Source: Oligoflexia bacterium | Lineage (GTDB): Bacteria > Bdellovibrionota_C > UBA2361 > JAFLCA01 | DNA: 49,624 nucleotides | Direction: 5' to 3' | NCBI GenBank assembly: GCA_019694465.1 | Contig: JAIBBV010000023.1 | Coordinates: 1 to 49,624 of the forward strand | In this document: one piece after another, positions 8,234 through 17,272 of the stretch | Numbering within the stretch: the first letter of the stretch is position 1 | Layout of the letters: every line of letters starts with the position of its first letter | The notes under the pieces: model-generated | What the model saw: only the letters and a program-made list of their open reading frames with translations | Database searches by the model: none | What the model was told of the DNA's origin: nothing | Translations under genes and position numbers: made by a program

Positions 8234-9346
8234 ATGGACCAACGCTCATCATCAACCACAGTATTGTCCGAGCTAGTCGATAATCGAGTAGATTTGAGAG
8301 CATCGGACCCCGATATCGACTTTTCCTCACTAAGCGGCCCTACCACAACGCGGCGCGGGTTTGTGCTAACTGGGCTATTGGCATTAGCTGGAATCGGGGC
8401 AAATGCCTGCTCAACTAAATTGACTCCAGCAAATGAGGCACTCCAAAATTTCCCACAACTTGATCCCGCCTTAGCAACTGTGCTCAAACATGAAGAACCA
8501 GGGGCTACAAAACTTTTGGTTCACATTCGACAGATGCACTATGTTCCTGGCCTAGGAGCAAAAGAGAAGGCCGAGATTAGTCTTGTGCAGAGTAGCATTG
8601 AACAAATCCTACGTCGCTTAATAGCAGAAACTGGCCTAAAAGGCGTTTACACAGAAGGGGTTGCACCTGAAACCGAGCCAATTGAGACGCTAATTGCCCT
8701 GACTGTCTTTCGAAACCAGCCTCCGCCAGAGCTTGAGGCATTTTTTAACGCATCGATAAAGACACAGCTAATCTTATGCCGCAGCCTTATTAAGGCTTTG
8801 TCCGATAATAAGCCAACAACTCTATCTGACGCGGAGGTTGAAAACCTGCGCAAATTATATACTGCCCGCGAACAAGAGCTAATTGCGGATGGCATGGAGG
8901 CGTTGAGAATTCGTGCCGGAGCGGTTGGGCGCCTTGTCTATGAACGTAAGTTAAGTATTACTAGCGCTGAAACTGCAAAACTGAATGATGCCCACGCTGA
9001 TGCCTTGAACAACAAGTCTGGACTCAAGGGTAGAGCGGTAGGACTTCTTGACCTAGGGGAAGTGGTTACTAACTCCGCCTCTGAAGGTCGGGAGGACATG
9101 GTACTCAACTGCGCTGCCAAGGGCGATGAGACAGTAGCTGTGACAGTATATGGAGGACTACATGATTTTTGCTCGAACATTGAGCGCTGGAACTCAAGCC
9201 ATCCTGGCGAAAAATTCTCATTTATTGAAATAACTCCTCGCACCTATTCACAATATTCTGGGGCCAGCCACCAAGTGGGCTTATTTTCAGTGAGATCAGA
9301 CGCGGCCTCGCGGATGCGTTATTTCGGGACAACCAGCAGGCCATAG
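8234..9346 (+). CDS. Tat-exported lipoprotein, possibly TraB/ChaN/EreA-like fold
   Basis: 370 residues from ATG 8234 (AGAGAAG just upstream); an upstream in-frame ATG at 8174 would lie inside the terminator. Around residues 36-60 there is a twin-arginine signal, TTRRGFVLTGLLALAGIGAN, followed by Ala-Cys: both Tat and lipobox features. The mature domain begins KLLVHIRQMHYVPG, later has GVYTEGV, and near the C terminus VTVYGGLHDF. A first strand ending in His-x-x-x-His, a Glu strand and a G-x-x-H strand recall the TraB/ChaN/erythromycin-esterase superfamily, but the match is by motif order only. Tat export suggests it folds, or binds a cofactor, before export. Confidence 0.65.
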   Translation: MDQRSSSTTVLSELVDNRVDLRASDPDIDFSSLSGPTTTRRGFVLTGLLALAGIGANACSTKLTPANEALQNFPQLDPALATVLKHEEPGATKLLVHIRQMHYVPGLGAKEKAEISLVQSSIEQILRRLIAETGLKGVYTEGVAPETEPIETLIALTVFRNQPPPELEAFFNASIKTQLILCRSLIKALSDNKPTTLSDAEVENLRKLYTAREQELIADGMEALRIRAGAVGRLVYERKLSITSAETAKLNDAHADALNNKSGLKGRAVGLLDLGEVVTNSASEGREDMVLNCAAKGDETVAVTVYGGLHDFCSNIERWNSSHPGEKFSFIEITPRTYSQYSGASHQVGLFSVRSDAASRMRYFGTTSRP

Positions 9347-9424
9347 CTGCAGACCAGTTGCAACTTTTCAACGAAATAGCCAACTCAGCCCATTTTGGCT
9401 TGCTGGCGCACCATCTCTGAAAGC

Positions 9425-10918
9425 CTAGCGGCTGCTACCACGCATTAGGGAGCCAAGGACTCCCCGCACTATCTGGCGGCCAACCTGACTACCAATTGTT
9501 CGAACGGTGCTACTAATAAATGCCTCGACCGGAGTTTGACGCCTGCTTGTTCTGGAGCCGCCCAGTAAGTTGCCTAGAGAACCTAGCAGACCTCCACCAC
9601 CAGCTGCAGGAGTGGATCCTACGCTAGGAACACTGCTTGGAGTTGCAACTTTTGTTGTCAACCTCTCGTATGCCGATTCACGATCGACCACACGCTCATA
9701 ATGTCCAAAGACAAGACTCTGTTTAACTACTGCATCACGCTCACTTGGACTGATTGCCCCTAACCTGCTCTCTGGTGGCGCCACAAAAGCGCGCTCAGCG
9801 TAGGCCGGAGTTCCCTGATCATTTAAGAAAGACACCAAAGCTTCTCCGACCGCTAATTCGGTCAGCACCTTGCTTAGATCTGTTCCGGCTTGAGTACGAA
9901 ATGTTTGCGCTGCTGCCCGCACTGCCTTTTCGTCCTTAGCGCTAAATGCACGCAATGCATGCTGCACCCTGTTACCAAGCTGCCCCAGAACGGAATCTGG
10001 AATATCCTGGGGACTTTGAGTAACAAAGTAAACCCCTACCCCTTTGGAACGAATCAAGCGCACCACCAATTCAATTTTCTCAAGCAGCGCCCCAGGCGCG
10101 TCGTTAAACAGCAAGTGCGCTTCATCGAAGAAAAATACTAGCTTTGGCTTTTCCAGGTCACCTGCTTCAGGCAAGGCTTCAAATAACTCCGAAAGCAACC
10201 ACAGCAAGAAAGTTGAGTAAACTTTTGGGAACTCCATAAGCTTACTCGCTGCGAGTATATTGATCATGCCGCGACCGTCAGCGCCTGTTTGCATCAGGTC
10301 AGCGATGTTGAGCATTGGTTCCCCAAAAAATTTATCAGCGCCTTGCTCGCTCAAAGTTAGCAAGCCTCTCTGAATAGCGCCGATACTGGCAGCCGAGACA
10401 TTTCCGTAAGAGCTTTGATACTCGCTAGCATGCTCACCAACATGCTGAATCATGGCGCGCAGATCTTTTAAGTCGAGCAGAGCCAAAGCGTTGTCATCTG
10501 CAACTCTAAATACCAGAGAAAGAACAGCGCTTTGTGTGTCATTTAGATTTAGAAGGCGTGACAACAACAGCGGACCCATGTCGGATACAGTCGCGCGTAC
10601 TGGGTGCCCCTGCTCTCCAAACACATCCCAAAATGTAACAGGATACGCTCGCGCCTGATATTCCTCCATTCCAACTTGAGCTGCACGTTCCTTGAATTTT
10701 TGCTCAGCACTTCCAGCTTGGCTAAGTCCAGCTAGATCGCCCTTAACATCGGCCATAAAAATGGGCACACCCTGGCGACTTAACCCCTCGGCCAATACAC
10801 GCAAACTAACCGTTTTACCGGTTCCGGTCGCTCCAGCGATTAACCCATGGCGATTGGCCATGGCGGGGAGAAGCATATGCGAATTTTGACCACGTGCGAC
10901 TAAGATAGGCTGTGCCAT
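9425..10918 (-). CDS. HerA-like ATPase, DUF853 family
   Basis: 497 residues from ATG 10918, which has AGGAG eight bases upstream; the longer open frame to 10975 has no such site. Walker A GATGTGKT is at residues 29-36. ADVKGDLAGLSQ follows, and Walker B is LVFFFDEAHLLF (259-270). The C terminus is Gly/Ser/Arg-rich. This is the DUF853 (YjgR-type) branch of FtsK/HerA hexameric motor ATPases, cytoplasmic and of unknown exact role. No NurA nuclease or defence partner is next to it, so there is no sign of a HerA-Sir2 or HerA-DUF4297 defence module. It is convergent with the Tat lipoprotein gene. Confidence 0.9.
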   Translation of the reverse strand: MAQPILVARGQNSHMLLPAMANRHGLIAGATGTGKTVSLRVLAEGLSRQGVPIFMADVKGDLAGLSQAGSAEQKFKERAAQVGMEEYQARAYPVTFWDVFGEQGHPVRATVSDMGPLLLSRLLNLNDTQSAVLSLVFRVADDNALALLDLKDLRAMIQHVGEHASEYQSSYGNVSAASIGAIQRGLLTLSEQGADKFFGEPMLNIADLMQTGADGRGMINILAASKLMEFPKVYSTFLLWLLSELFEALPEAGDLEKPKLVFFFDEAHLLFNDAPGALLEKIELVVRLIRSKGVGVYFVTQSPQDIPDSVLGQLGNRVQHALRAFSAKDEKAVRAAAQTFRTQAGTDLSKVLTELAVGEALVSFLNDQGTPAYAERAFVAPPESRLGAISPSERDAVVKQSLVFGHYERVVDRESAYERLTTKVATPSSVPSVGSTPAAGGGGLLGSLGNLLGGSRTSRRQTPVEAFISSTVRTIGSQVGRQIVRGVLGSLMRGSSR

Positions 10919-11141
10919 GATGTAACTCCTAAGAGAGCGACTCAATAATAGACCAGCATAGGCCGCAGTCAACAAACATCCAGCGCTATCTATTCCGTTT
11001 GACCACGATGATGAGAGGCTTGCTCTAAAATCATTTATGGGGATGCGTGCACAGTACTAGGCTTCCCGAGTTTGGATAAGCCTCACATCGATTTGAGCGC
11101 TTGAAGCTTGGGTGTGGACGGGACTAGAAAACTCCTAACAA

Positions 11142-12056
11142 TCATGCCACATCAAGTGCAAGATTTGATGCTATTTCTCCAGCTTGATCTACCACTACAT
11201 ACTTCAGCCCAAGTTCCTTCAAGTAACGCAATCCTTTTCCCTTACCAAGCAGCATGCTGGTAGTACTAGCTACGCCAGCCACAAGACAAGAGTTACATAG
11301 AACAGTCACCGACTGCAGGTCTTCAACTGGATAGCCAGTTTTTGGATTTAGAATATGACAATAACGTCTTCCTGCTACTTCAAAATAACGCTCATAATCA
11401 CCGCTAGTGGCAACCGCCGCATTTGCAACCTTAAGCGAAGCCAATAGCGCACCATTTTTTCGTGGGTGCACTATTCCGACCTTCCAGCCCACTCCCGAAG
11501 GGCCAGCGCCCAGCACGCGAACATCTCCGGCAAAGTTAACGATTGCATTCGAGATACCTTGCGACTCAAAGATTGATATAGCGCGATCGACAGCGAACTC
11601 TTTTACTAGACCACCTAAATCCAACTCCATTCCCTGTTGGGGGAGCTTTAGACTAGGCTTAGTCCATTCCACCCTGCTCCAGCCCACAAGGGGCAAGACT
11701 TGAGCTACCTCTTCTGGCCTTGGAGCCTTAGAATTCTTGAAGTCCCAAACACGGCGAAGGACTCCTGAAGTTACATCGAATAGACCTTCACTTTGCTCAT
11801 ACGCAACTGCTGCTAAATCAATTAAAGCAGCCGACTCTGAATCTACCCGAGTAACGCTTAAGCCAGCGGAAGTATTGATTGCTGACAGAGCTGAGTCCGG
11901 GCGATAACGACTATATTTGGCTTCAAGTCTCTCAGCTTCGGATCTTACTAAGGCGCAAGCACTCTCAAATTGCTCTTGCGACAATTGGGCTACTACCTGA
12001 ATCTCAGCCGGACCGCCCATTACCCGAAATGAATACTGGAGATGCTTGGAATCCAT
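11142..12056 (-). CDS. apbE: FAD:protein FMN transferase (ApbE family)
   Basis: 304 residues covering the whole ApbE fold: FRVMGGPAEIQ at the start, EGLFDVTSGVLRRVWDF, LDLGGLVKEFAVDRA, NAIVNFAGDVRVLG, then ATSGDYERYFEVAGRRYCHILNPKTGYPVED and a C-terminal AGVASTTSMLLG. The enzyme transfers FMN from FAD to a Ser/Thr in D-x-x-[ST]-G-A-[ST] motifs, using magnesium. There is no signal peptide or lipobox, unlike many ApbE proteins, so it appears cytoplasmic as written. It lies 16 bases after the 518-residue unknown gene on the same strand. ApbE typically accompanies TlpA-DUF4266-DUF3570 operons, and such an operon lies about 4 kb upstream (16072-17958), separated here by other genes. Confidence 0.92.
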   Translation of the reverse strand: MDSKHLQYSFRVMGGPAEIQVVAQLSQEQFESACALVRSEAERLEAKYSRYRPDSALSAINTSAGLSVTRVDSESAALIDLAAVAYEQSEGLFDVTSGVLRRVWDFKNSKAPRPEEVAQVLPLVGWSRVEWTKPSLKLPQQGMELDLGGLVKEFAVDRAISIFESQGISNAIVNFAGDVRVLGAGPSGVGWKVGIVHPRKNGALLASLKVANAAVATSGDYERYFEVAGRRYCHILNPKTGYPVEDLQSVTVLCNSCLVAGVASTTSMLLGKGKGLRYLKELGLKYVVVDQAGEIASNLALDVA

Positions 12057-12072
12057 TTAGGCTCGCCTTCTA

Positions 12073-13629
12073 TCACAGGCCCAACGATGCAAGGCCGTCC
12101 ATCAGGCCTCTTAGTTTTAGTAACATTTGTTTACGCTCAGCTAACACCCTACCCGGACGAGTAGCAGTAAACTGATCAACTTGGCTAGCCCATTCTTTAA
12201 CCGCAGAATCTACCGAAGAAACCCAGCTTACCACAGATGCATTTCCCACTGCCTCCAAAGCGCCTGCCAATCTCTCTGCTGCAGCATGAAAATTGGCAAT
12301 CGCTAGCTCCTTGGCACCATTCTTGACTCCATCACGGAACTTTTCACGAATCAGAGCTTCAAAGCGGGCATAGTAATCTGAAGCAGCCATGGCCAAACCG
12401 GGATTATTCAATCCCGCCGCTCCTGACATTCCGACTATCGCACGGCTAAGGCGAGCGGTAGCGGCAATTGCCAGAAATGCACTCACCCTAATTGGCATAG
12501 CACGCCGCAGAAATACCATTCCATGAATTAGATCCAAGCCAGCATTAAGATGAGAAACTGCGACAAGCGATGGGTCAAACTCTTCTGGCCTTAGAAGGGT
12601 AATCAAGTCACGGTGCGCCACACGGTACCCGACAAAGGCATTGTCATATTCTGAAAATCCATCACGACGGTCTGACTCCAACCGCAAAAGTGCGGCATTC
12701 ACAAAATTCGCTACTTTCCTCTCTAACTGGTCACGCGCTGCGGCAAACTTTGCCCCCTCCAACCCTACCCATTCTGGGGCCCTGATAATCTCGCGCATAA
12801 TCCTGCCAACTACCTGGATCTCTAGCTTCGTATCCGCGCGTTTTTGATATATTCCCAGCAGCGTAAAGTCAGAGCCAGCCATCGCTGCCTTCATAGCTTC
12901 TGGCGCCTCAGCGGCAAGCAAACCATCCACGTCCAAGATCGCGCCTCGTGGACCACCGCGAAGACGTAAGTATGGCAGGAGCTCGCTAAGCTCAGACCAG
13001 GCCTGATCTACCAATCCCAAGAAGACTCTTGTAACCTCGGTCTCTTCCTGCCCCTGCCGACTCTGCTCGAGCTTCTCGAGGCTGCGCTCGATATAGCCAG
13101 CTAAGGCACCCGCCAGCAAAGCCGCTCTAGCACTTTTCAACTCGGGATTGGCCTCGTCCCTAAATGCAGTTCGGCGAGCAGCAAGGTCCCGATCGTTAAG
13201 CCTATCCACTCCTTCTTCTGCCAATCTAAAAAACTCATCCAGCAATTCACGCATCAGCCAAACTTTGGCTCTGACTGGATCTGATTCAGGGATATCTCTA
13301 AAGCGCACTAAAGTGCGGTTACCAACGAGCACATGCTCGCGCCCATCCGCATCCACTAGCAAGGGAAGTTGTCGCGCCACAATTGCTAAACTGTGGGTAG
13401 TTGGATCAATCAAGGGCGCGAATCCTTGTGGGATCCTTAGCTTCACCCCACTAAGATCGAAATGGTCAGCGCGAGGATCTCCACGATAAAACCCATGCGC
13501 ATTAACAGCCCATGTAGTGGAATGAAACCTCCCTGGCAGATCTAGATCCAAATACCCTAAAGTCTCCTGCACCCACCGACTGTCTACAGAACCTGAGTCG
13601 AAATCATCGCTGGGTGTAAGTGCTGACAT
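12073..13629 (-). CDS. Unknown protein, operon partner of apbE
   Basis: 518 residues from ATG 13629 (an in-frame TTG at 13638 is less likely). There is no signal peptide. The first 150 residues look globular and beta-containing (FDLSGVKLRIPQGFAPLID, EHVLVGNRTLVRF). The rest is predicted helical with many Ala/Leu/Arg/Glu heptads and a conserved-looking MVFLRRAMPIRVSAFL segment near residue 400. I recognise no family. Its end is 16 bases before apbE, which suggests co-transcription. It may be a cytoplasmic scaffold or the carrier of an unrelated job; nothing shows which. Confidence 0.7.
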   Translation of the reverse strand: MSALTPSDDFDSGSVDSRWVQETLGYLDLDLPGRFHSTTWAVNAHGFYRGDPRADHFDLSGVKLRIPQGFAPLIDPTTHSLAIVARQLPLLVDADGREHVLVGNRTLVRFRDIPESDPVRAKVWLMRELLDEFFRLAEEGVDRLNDRDLAARRTAFRDEANPELKSARAALLAGALAGYIERSLEKLEQSRQGQEETEVTRVFLGLVDQAWSELSELLPYLRLRGGPRGAILDVDGLLAAEAPEAMKAAMAGSDFTLLGIYQKRADTKLEIQVVGRIMREIIRAPEWVGLEGAKFAAARDQLERKVANFVNAALLRLESDRRDGFSEYDNAFVGYRVAHRDLITLLRPEEFDPSLVAVSHLNAGLDLIHGMVFLRRAMPIRVSAFLAIAATARLSRAIVGMSGAAGLNNPGLAMAASDYYARFEALIREKFRDGVKNGAKELAIANFHAAAERLAGALEAVGNASVVSWVSSVDSAVKEWASQVDQFTATRPGRVLAERKQMLLKLRGLMDGLASLGL

Positions 13630-13967
13630 GACTGGCAATACAAAAATTTATCAGCCGATATAAATCACGACCAATTTAATCGGATAGCAATTGGGGACGG
13701 AAATATCGGGCGAAGGTAAAATAGAAAATTACTCACTTCACACTACTCTGAGTGGGGACAGAGCCCATCGCGACGCGTAATGTACGGCAATCAAGCATGG
13801 CACTCAAGCGTAAAGTAGGTGCTGAACATGGGGGTTTTAGATTTCAACAATCGAGCTATCGCATTCTAAGTAGTTCAGAAAACTATATATTAAGCTACAA
13901 TATGGAACAGGCCGCGCCTAATTTATAAACTACTAGCATAAGAATAATAATTTTCTAAAAGCTCCGC
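13630..13967. other. 338-base divergent non-coding region
   Basis: It separates the minus-strand unknown gene from the plus-strand GT9 gene. It is AT-rich towards the right end (TATATTAAGCTACAATATGG around 13887). TACAAT is a possible -10 element, but no convincing -35 partner is seen. No repeats or open frames are supported. Confidence 0.4.
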
Positions 13968-15386
13968 ATGATCTTAAAACCCGTCTGCCCTCTAGACTCC
14001 GCACTGCCAGTACTACGGGAAGCCTGGGAATCCAAACCACCGCCACCGGGAACTGGCAGAATACTTTTCGTGCTTTTTTCTGGGCTTGGAGATGTTATCG
14101 CAGCCACCGGCGTCATAAGTCGTTTGCGGGAAGCCTATCCTCAGGCCCATATAACCTGGCTTACATCCAGCGCAAACACTGCTATCGCCAGAGCCTGCTC
14201 GGCGGTGGACCTTGTACTTCACTCAAATGACCAAGACCCAGCTAATCCGCTAATACTACAACTACTTAAGAACGCCCACTTTGATCGGGTCTATAGTCCA
14301 TCCTTCTTGCACAACCTTCGAGAATGGGAGCGCTCGAACTTACACGCTATACCATTTATGTTGACCATGTGCGGAATGGCATTCGAGTCACTCTCTAGCT
14401 TAAAGCCACGCCTCATGGAGTTGGAAGAAGAAGAGCAAGCGATTGAGCAATGCTGGCAAGAATTGAAAATTGAGCAGCGCAGTATAGCTGTTGCTCCCAT
14501 ATCGATAACTGTTCCACCTTGGCCACTCGAGGCCTACCAAGAGCTTACTCATCAGTTCATAAAAGATGGATATATTGTTGCGCAACTGGGGGCAAAAAAT
14601 GATCCCCTACTCTCCGGAACGGTCGATTTTAGGGGCATTCCATTGCTGCAGGCACGAGAAGTAATCAAGCGCAGTAATCTTTTTATTGGCAATGACTCCG
14701 GAGCTACCTGGCTCGCACTAACAACCGAAACGCCAGTGCTGGCACTAATGAGCCCTCACCACAAAGCCACTCTTTCGAATGAGCAGCGCGTGGTAGGCTT
14801 TTCTGCCTTCGCCAACTCACAGCGAGTTGTAGAGTTACCTCGCAGTACCACGACCCATGATGCCTTGAACATCGCACGCAAGTTAATACCCCCTGACAAG
14901 AGCGCCGAAAGTGACATAGCAAGCCCAGATCTACCCCCAGCACGCATGGATCGCGTACGATTCTTGCAGCATCTGCAGAGTAAAGGCGATGAGGAACAGA
15001 TTCGAGTTGAAATTCTAGCTCGCCTCACTTCATCCTCTAAATCCGGTCGTCTTAGCATGCTTGAGGTTGGCACGGACTCTGTCGCTGCTAACGGGCGCTG
15101 CGCTGGCAATGCTTTAATTGAACCAGAGTACCGCTGGCTGCATGAACACTTTAGTGGCCCGTTTCAGGTAATAAGTCTCGATGCGAGAGCATTAGCCAAG
15201 GATCTACGCGAAACACTACGAGGCGCAGTGAACTGGCTGAAACGCGACGGCTACTTACTAGTCTCAGGAATCGTTGAGTCACCGGAGGCATACTCACTTT
15301 TTCGCACTCTCCCCACCCAGTTCCCTGGAGTCGAGGTACACGATGTGTGGCATGGCCAAGGCTTGGGGATAGCCTGTATCTCTTAG
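13968..15386 (+). CDS. GT9 (heptosyltransferase-like) protein with C-terminal methyltransferase-like tail
   Basis: 472 residues. Residues about 30-330 follow the GT9 pattern: RILFVLFSGLGDVIAATGVISRLREAYP at the start, then GYIVAQLGAKNDP, and NLFIGNDSGATWLALTTETPVLAL, where the family has its donor-binding GxDSG-type segment. These enzymes add heptose or related sugars to lipopolysaccharide cores on the inner face of the inner membrane. Residues about 335-472 are an extra domain ending with WLKRDGYLLVSGI and DVWHGQGLGIACIS, which resembles the last strands of class I SAM methyltransferases. It lacks an obvious GxGxG SAM-binding start (only LEVGTDSVAANG). It is therefore either a partial methyltransferase fusion or a divergent domain. 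Confidence 0.75.
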   Translation: MILKPVCPLDSALPVLREAWESKPPPPGTGRILFVLFSGLGDVIAATGVISRLREAYPQAHITWLTSSANTAIARACSAVDLVLHSNDQDPANPLILQLLKNAHFDRVYSPSFLHNLREWERSNLHAIPFMLTMCGMAFESLSSLKPRLMELEEEEQAIEQCWQELKIEQRSIAVAPISITVPPWPLEAYQELTHQFIKDGYIVAQLGAKNDPLLSGTVDFRGIPLLQAREVIKRSNLFIGNDSGATWLALTTETPVLALMSPHHKATLSNEQRVVGFSAFANSQRVVELPRSTTTHDALNIARKLIPPDKSAESDIASPDLPPARMDRVRFLQHLQSKGDEEQIRVEILARLTSSSKSGRLSMLEVGTDSVAANGRCAGNALIEPEYRWLHEHFSGPFQVISLDARALAKDLRETLRGAVNWLKRDGYLLVSGIVESPEAYSLFRTLPTQFPGVEVHDVWHGQGLGIACIS

Positions 15387-15430
15387 AGATGGGAACAAGC
15401 CTAGCCTGTTAATATGCCCAGTTCTTTGCT

Positions 15431-15727
15431 TTATTTATCTTCCGGCCGCGAATCTGTGGCCATGTTAGAAACTGGGAGCAGGCTGCCTGTTGGATAACAA
15501 GGTGCCAGGAGATATAATCCCAAAAAATTGCCGTCTTTATCACGCCATTCAAGTACTATTCTGCGAGGATACTCTTCGATCGAAATCGCGCCTGTTTCAG
15601 CGTTGTACGCGATGTAACAGTTATCCCCCAACGGATTAGATCCGGGGATTATATCATCAGCAACCGCAACCTGAGCCCCAAGAAGAGACAAAAAGACAAT
15701 TAAGAAATCCTTAAAGAGTTTCACCAC
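15431..15727 (-). CDS. Small secreted protein, unknown
   Basis: 98 residues. Residues 1-23 form a clear Sec signal (positive start, FLIVFLSLLGAQVAVA, cleavage before DD). The mature part of about 75 residues has two cysteines (DNCYIAY and LLAPCYPTG) that could form one disulfide, and beta-like strands (RRIVLEWRDKDGNFLGLYLL). No family recognised. It is convergent with the GT9 gene and lies upstream of nothing on its own strand for several hundred bases, so it is likely monocistronic. Confidence 0.6.
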   Translation of the reverse strand: MVKLFKDFLIVFLSLLGAQVAVADDIIPGSNPLGDNCYIAYNAETGAISIEEYPRRIVLEWRDKDGNFLGLYLLAPCYPTGSLLPVSNMATDSRPEDK

Positions 15728-16071
15728 ACCACCTCACCGTTTACAGAAGTTACAAGACCCACTTAGACCCGATGTTTAATGTTATGGGCCAGTGGCAGCG
15801 AATGTCTCGTGACAGGCTCTGCGCTGGCATTCTCTGACCAGCTAACGTGCCGTATTTTTAGGTAAATATACCCTTACTAGTCTTTCATAGCGTAGCTACA
15901 TGGCTTCGGTAGGCATGTAGTGTGGTGTGGCACGGCCAAGGCTTGAGGCGAGTTCGACGCAGGACAGAACCTCCGGAGTCGAACCAGCAACACCTAGTGT
16001 CCGCAGCCTCCAACCTTGTTTTCTTGAGCTATTACCGACTCGGGGCACCAGAGCATTTACAAAAAGTCGAC
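15728..16071. other. 344-base non-coding region with a decayed gene fragment
   Basis: No open frame. At 15925-15948 a 24-base stretch matches 15345-15368 in the GT9 gene at 22 positions and, in one frame, still encodes VWHGQGL. This suggests a decayed copy of the C-terminal methyltransferase-like tail. A tRNA B-box-like GGTTCGACTCC is present on the minus strand (15975-15985) without a foldable tRNA around it. Confidence 0.45.
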
Positions 16072-17232
16072 CTAAAAACGCTTTACTAGGCCCAAGCTGA
16101 TAACAGCGGCATGAAATGGATCAATCTGCGAGTCATGCGCTGACCCCAGCTTAAGATTTGGACGTTGCAGCATGTATTCAAATTTTAGATCTACCGATAC
16201 CCCACTCCCAAACTCGCGAACAAGTTTTACAGATGGGCTGATACTGCCAAAGTTTCCTAGGCGTTGATCAGCACTGTAATCAGCTTCAAAGTCTGATGGC
16301 GGGAACTCATTAGCATAAAAATCAGCACTAGACTGAGAATAGTAACGCAGACCTGGTCTAAGCAGCCAGTGTTCGCCAAGCGGCTGAAACCATGCAACTT
16401 CAACCATATGGCTCTGCAAACTCCAGTTGTCACGTGTATAACGATAGTCAAAATGCAAGGCTCCCTCACTGGCGGGGAAGAATCGATTATAGCGCGTAAG
16501 CCATGCAAACATATTTCGCTGCTCGGGACGACGATCAGCTGGCTTATAAGGGTCACTCAAATATCCATGCGAACGCGACAGGGCTAGATTGGACTGCAAC
16601 ACAGAGTTTTGGTCTAAAACCTGCGTAACTCCCAAAAACATATTGTTCGTGCGACGTCGCTCATCCAAGTCCGGATTATTAGTAGATGAAATGCGATCAT
16701 TGCTAAAGCTGAATCCAGCAGCCAATGTAGTCAATTTATCGGGGGTCCAAACTCTAGCCTCTACCAAAGGTGAACGAGAAAAGTAGTCATCCTCGGTGGA
16801 GATTGCGCCACCTACCCCGATGCTGAAGCGCTCGAAGTAATGTGTAACTTTCAAGTCCACCGCTCTGCGTTTGTCACTAACTCCGAGTTCTGAGGCTCCA
16901 GTAAGAGTATTATGGTAAAAGGGTGACGCTCCCGACATCACATCCACGGTAGAACTGAATTCAAACTCTGTACGCTCAGACAACGGACCACTAAGCATCA
17001 CGCTGGGCGCCATGATATGCATGCGGTGCGTGCCGCCATTCTGATATTCGCGATAGTCCTGGTATTTTATTCGTGCAATTACCCCCTCATTTTGGGGTTG
17101 GGCCTGCGCAGCCCCGCCGAATTCCATTCCAGGCAGCGCCAAAGCAGCACATAACAGGGAGGCCAGCTTTCGCTTTCCCTTCCGCACCCTGGAAGGCATT
17201 CTATGCCATCGGCCTTTCTTACGTCCTGCCAC
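16072..17232 (-). CDS. DUF3570 outer-membrane beta-barrel protein
   Basis: 386 residues from GTG 17232; AGGAAGGA lies eight bases upstream and supports this start over ATG 17199. A basic N terminus is followed by a Sec signal (LASLLCAALALP...AAQAQ). The rest is alternating amphipathic strands rich in Tyr/Phe/Arg and ends in LGLVKRF, with the terminal Phe of Bam-inserted barrels. DVMSGAS (residues 97-103) exactly matches the ApbE flavinylation motif, and NTLTGAS (108-114) is a near match with Asn for Asp. The family goes with DUF4266 lipoproteins, TlpA-like thioredoxins and ApbE. Its function is not established; covalent FMN in an outer-membrane protein would mean electron transfer (inference). 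Confidence 0.88.
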   Translation of the reverse strand: MAGRKKGRWHRMPSRVRKGKRKLASLLCAALALPGMEFGGAAQAQPQNEGVIARIKYQDYREYQNGGTHRMHIMAPSVMLSGPLSERTEFEFSSTVDVMSGASPFYHNTLTGASELGVSDKRRAVDLKVTHYFERFSIGVGGAISTEDDYFSRSPLVEARVWTPDKLTTLAAGFSFSNDRISSTNNPDLDERRRTNNMFLGVTQVLDQNSVLQSNLALSRSHGYLSDPYKPADRRPEQRNMFAWLTRYNRFFPASEGALHFDYRYTRDNWSLQSHMVEVAWFQPLGEHWLLRPGLRYYSQSSADFYANEFPPSDFEADYSADQRLGNFGSISPSVKLVREFGSGVSVDLKFEYMLQRPNLKLGSAHDSQIDPFHAAVISLGLVKRF

Positions 17233-17272
17233 TGACTAAGTCCTTCCTGTAAGAAAATATCTTTCATTCATA

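Noticed and set aside
9425..10918. HerA-based antiphage defence module
   Set aside because: This is the DUF853 branch, and no nuclease, Sir2 or DUF4297 partner is adjacent.
15960..16040. tRNA-like B box (GGTTCGACTCC on the minus strand) with a CACTAG-type variable arm
   Set aside because: The T arm pairs only in part, and no acceptor stem or anticodon arm can be folded around it.
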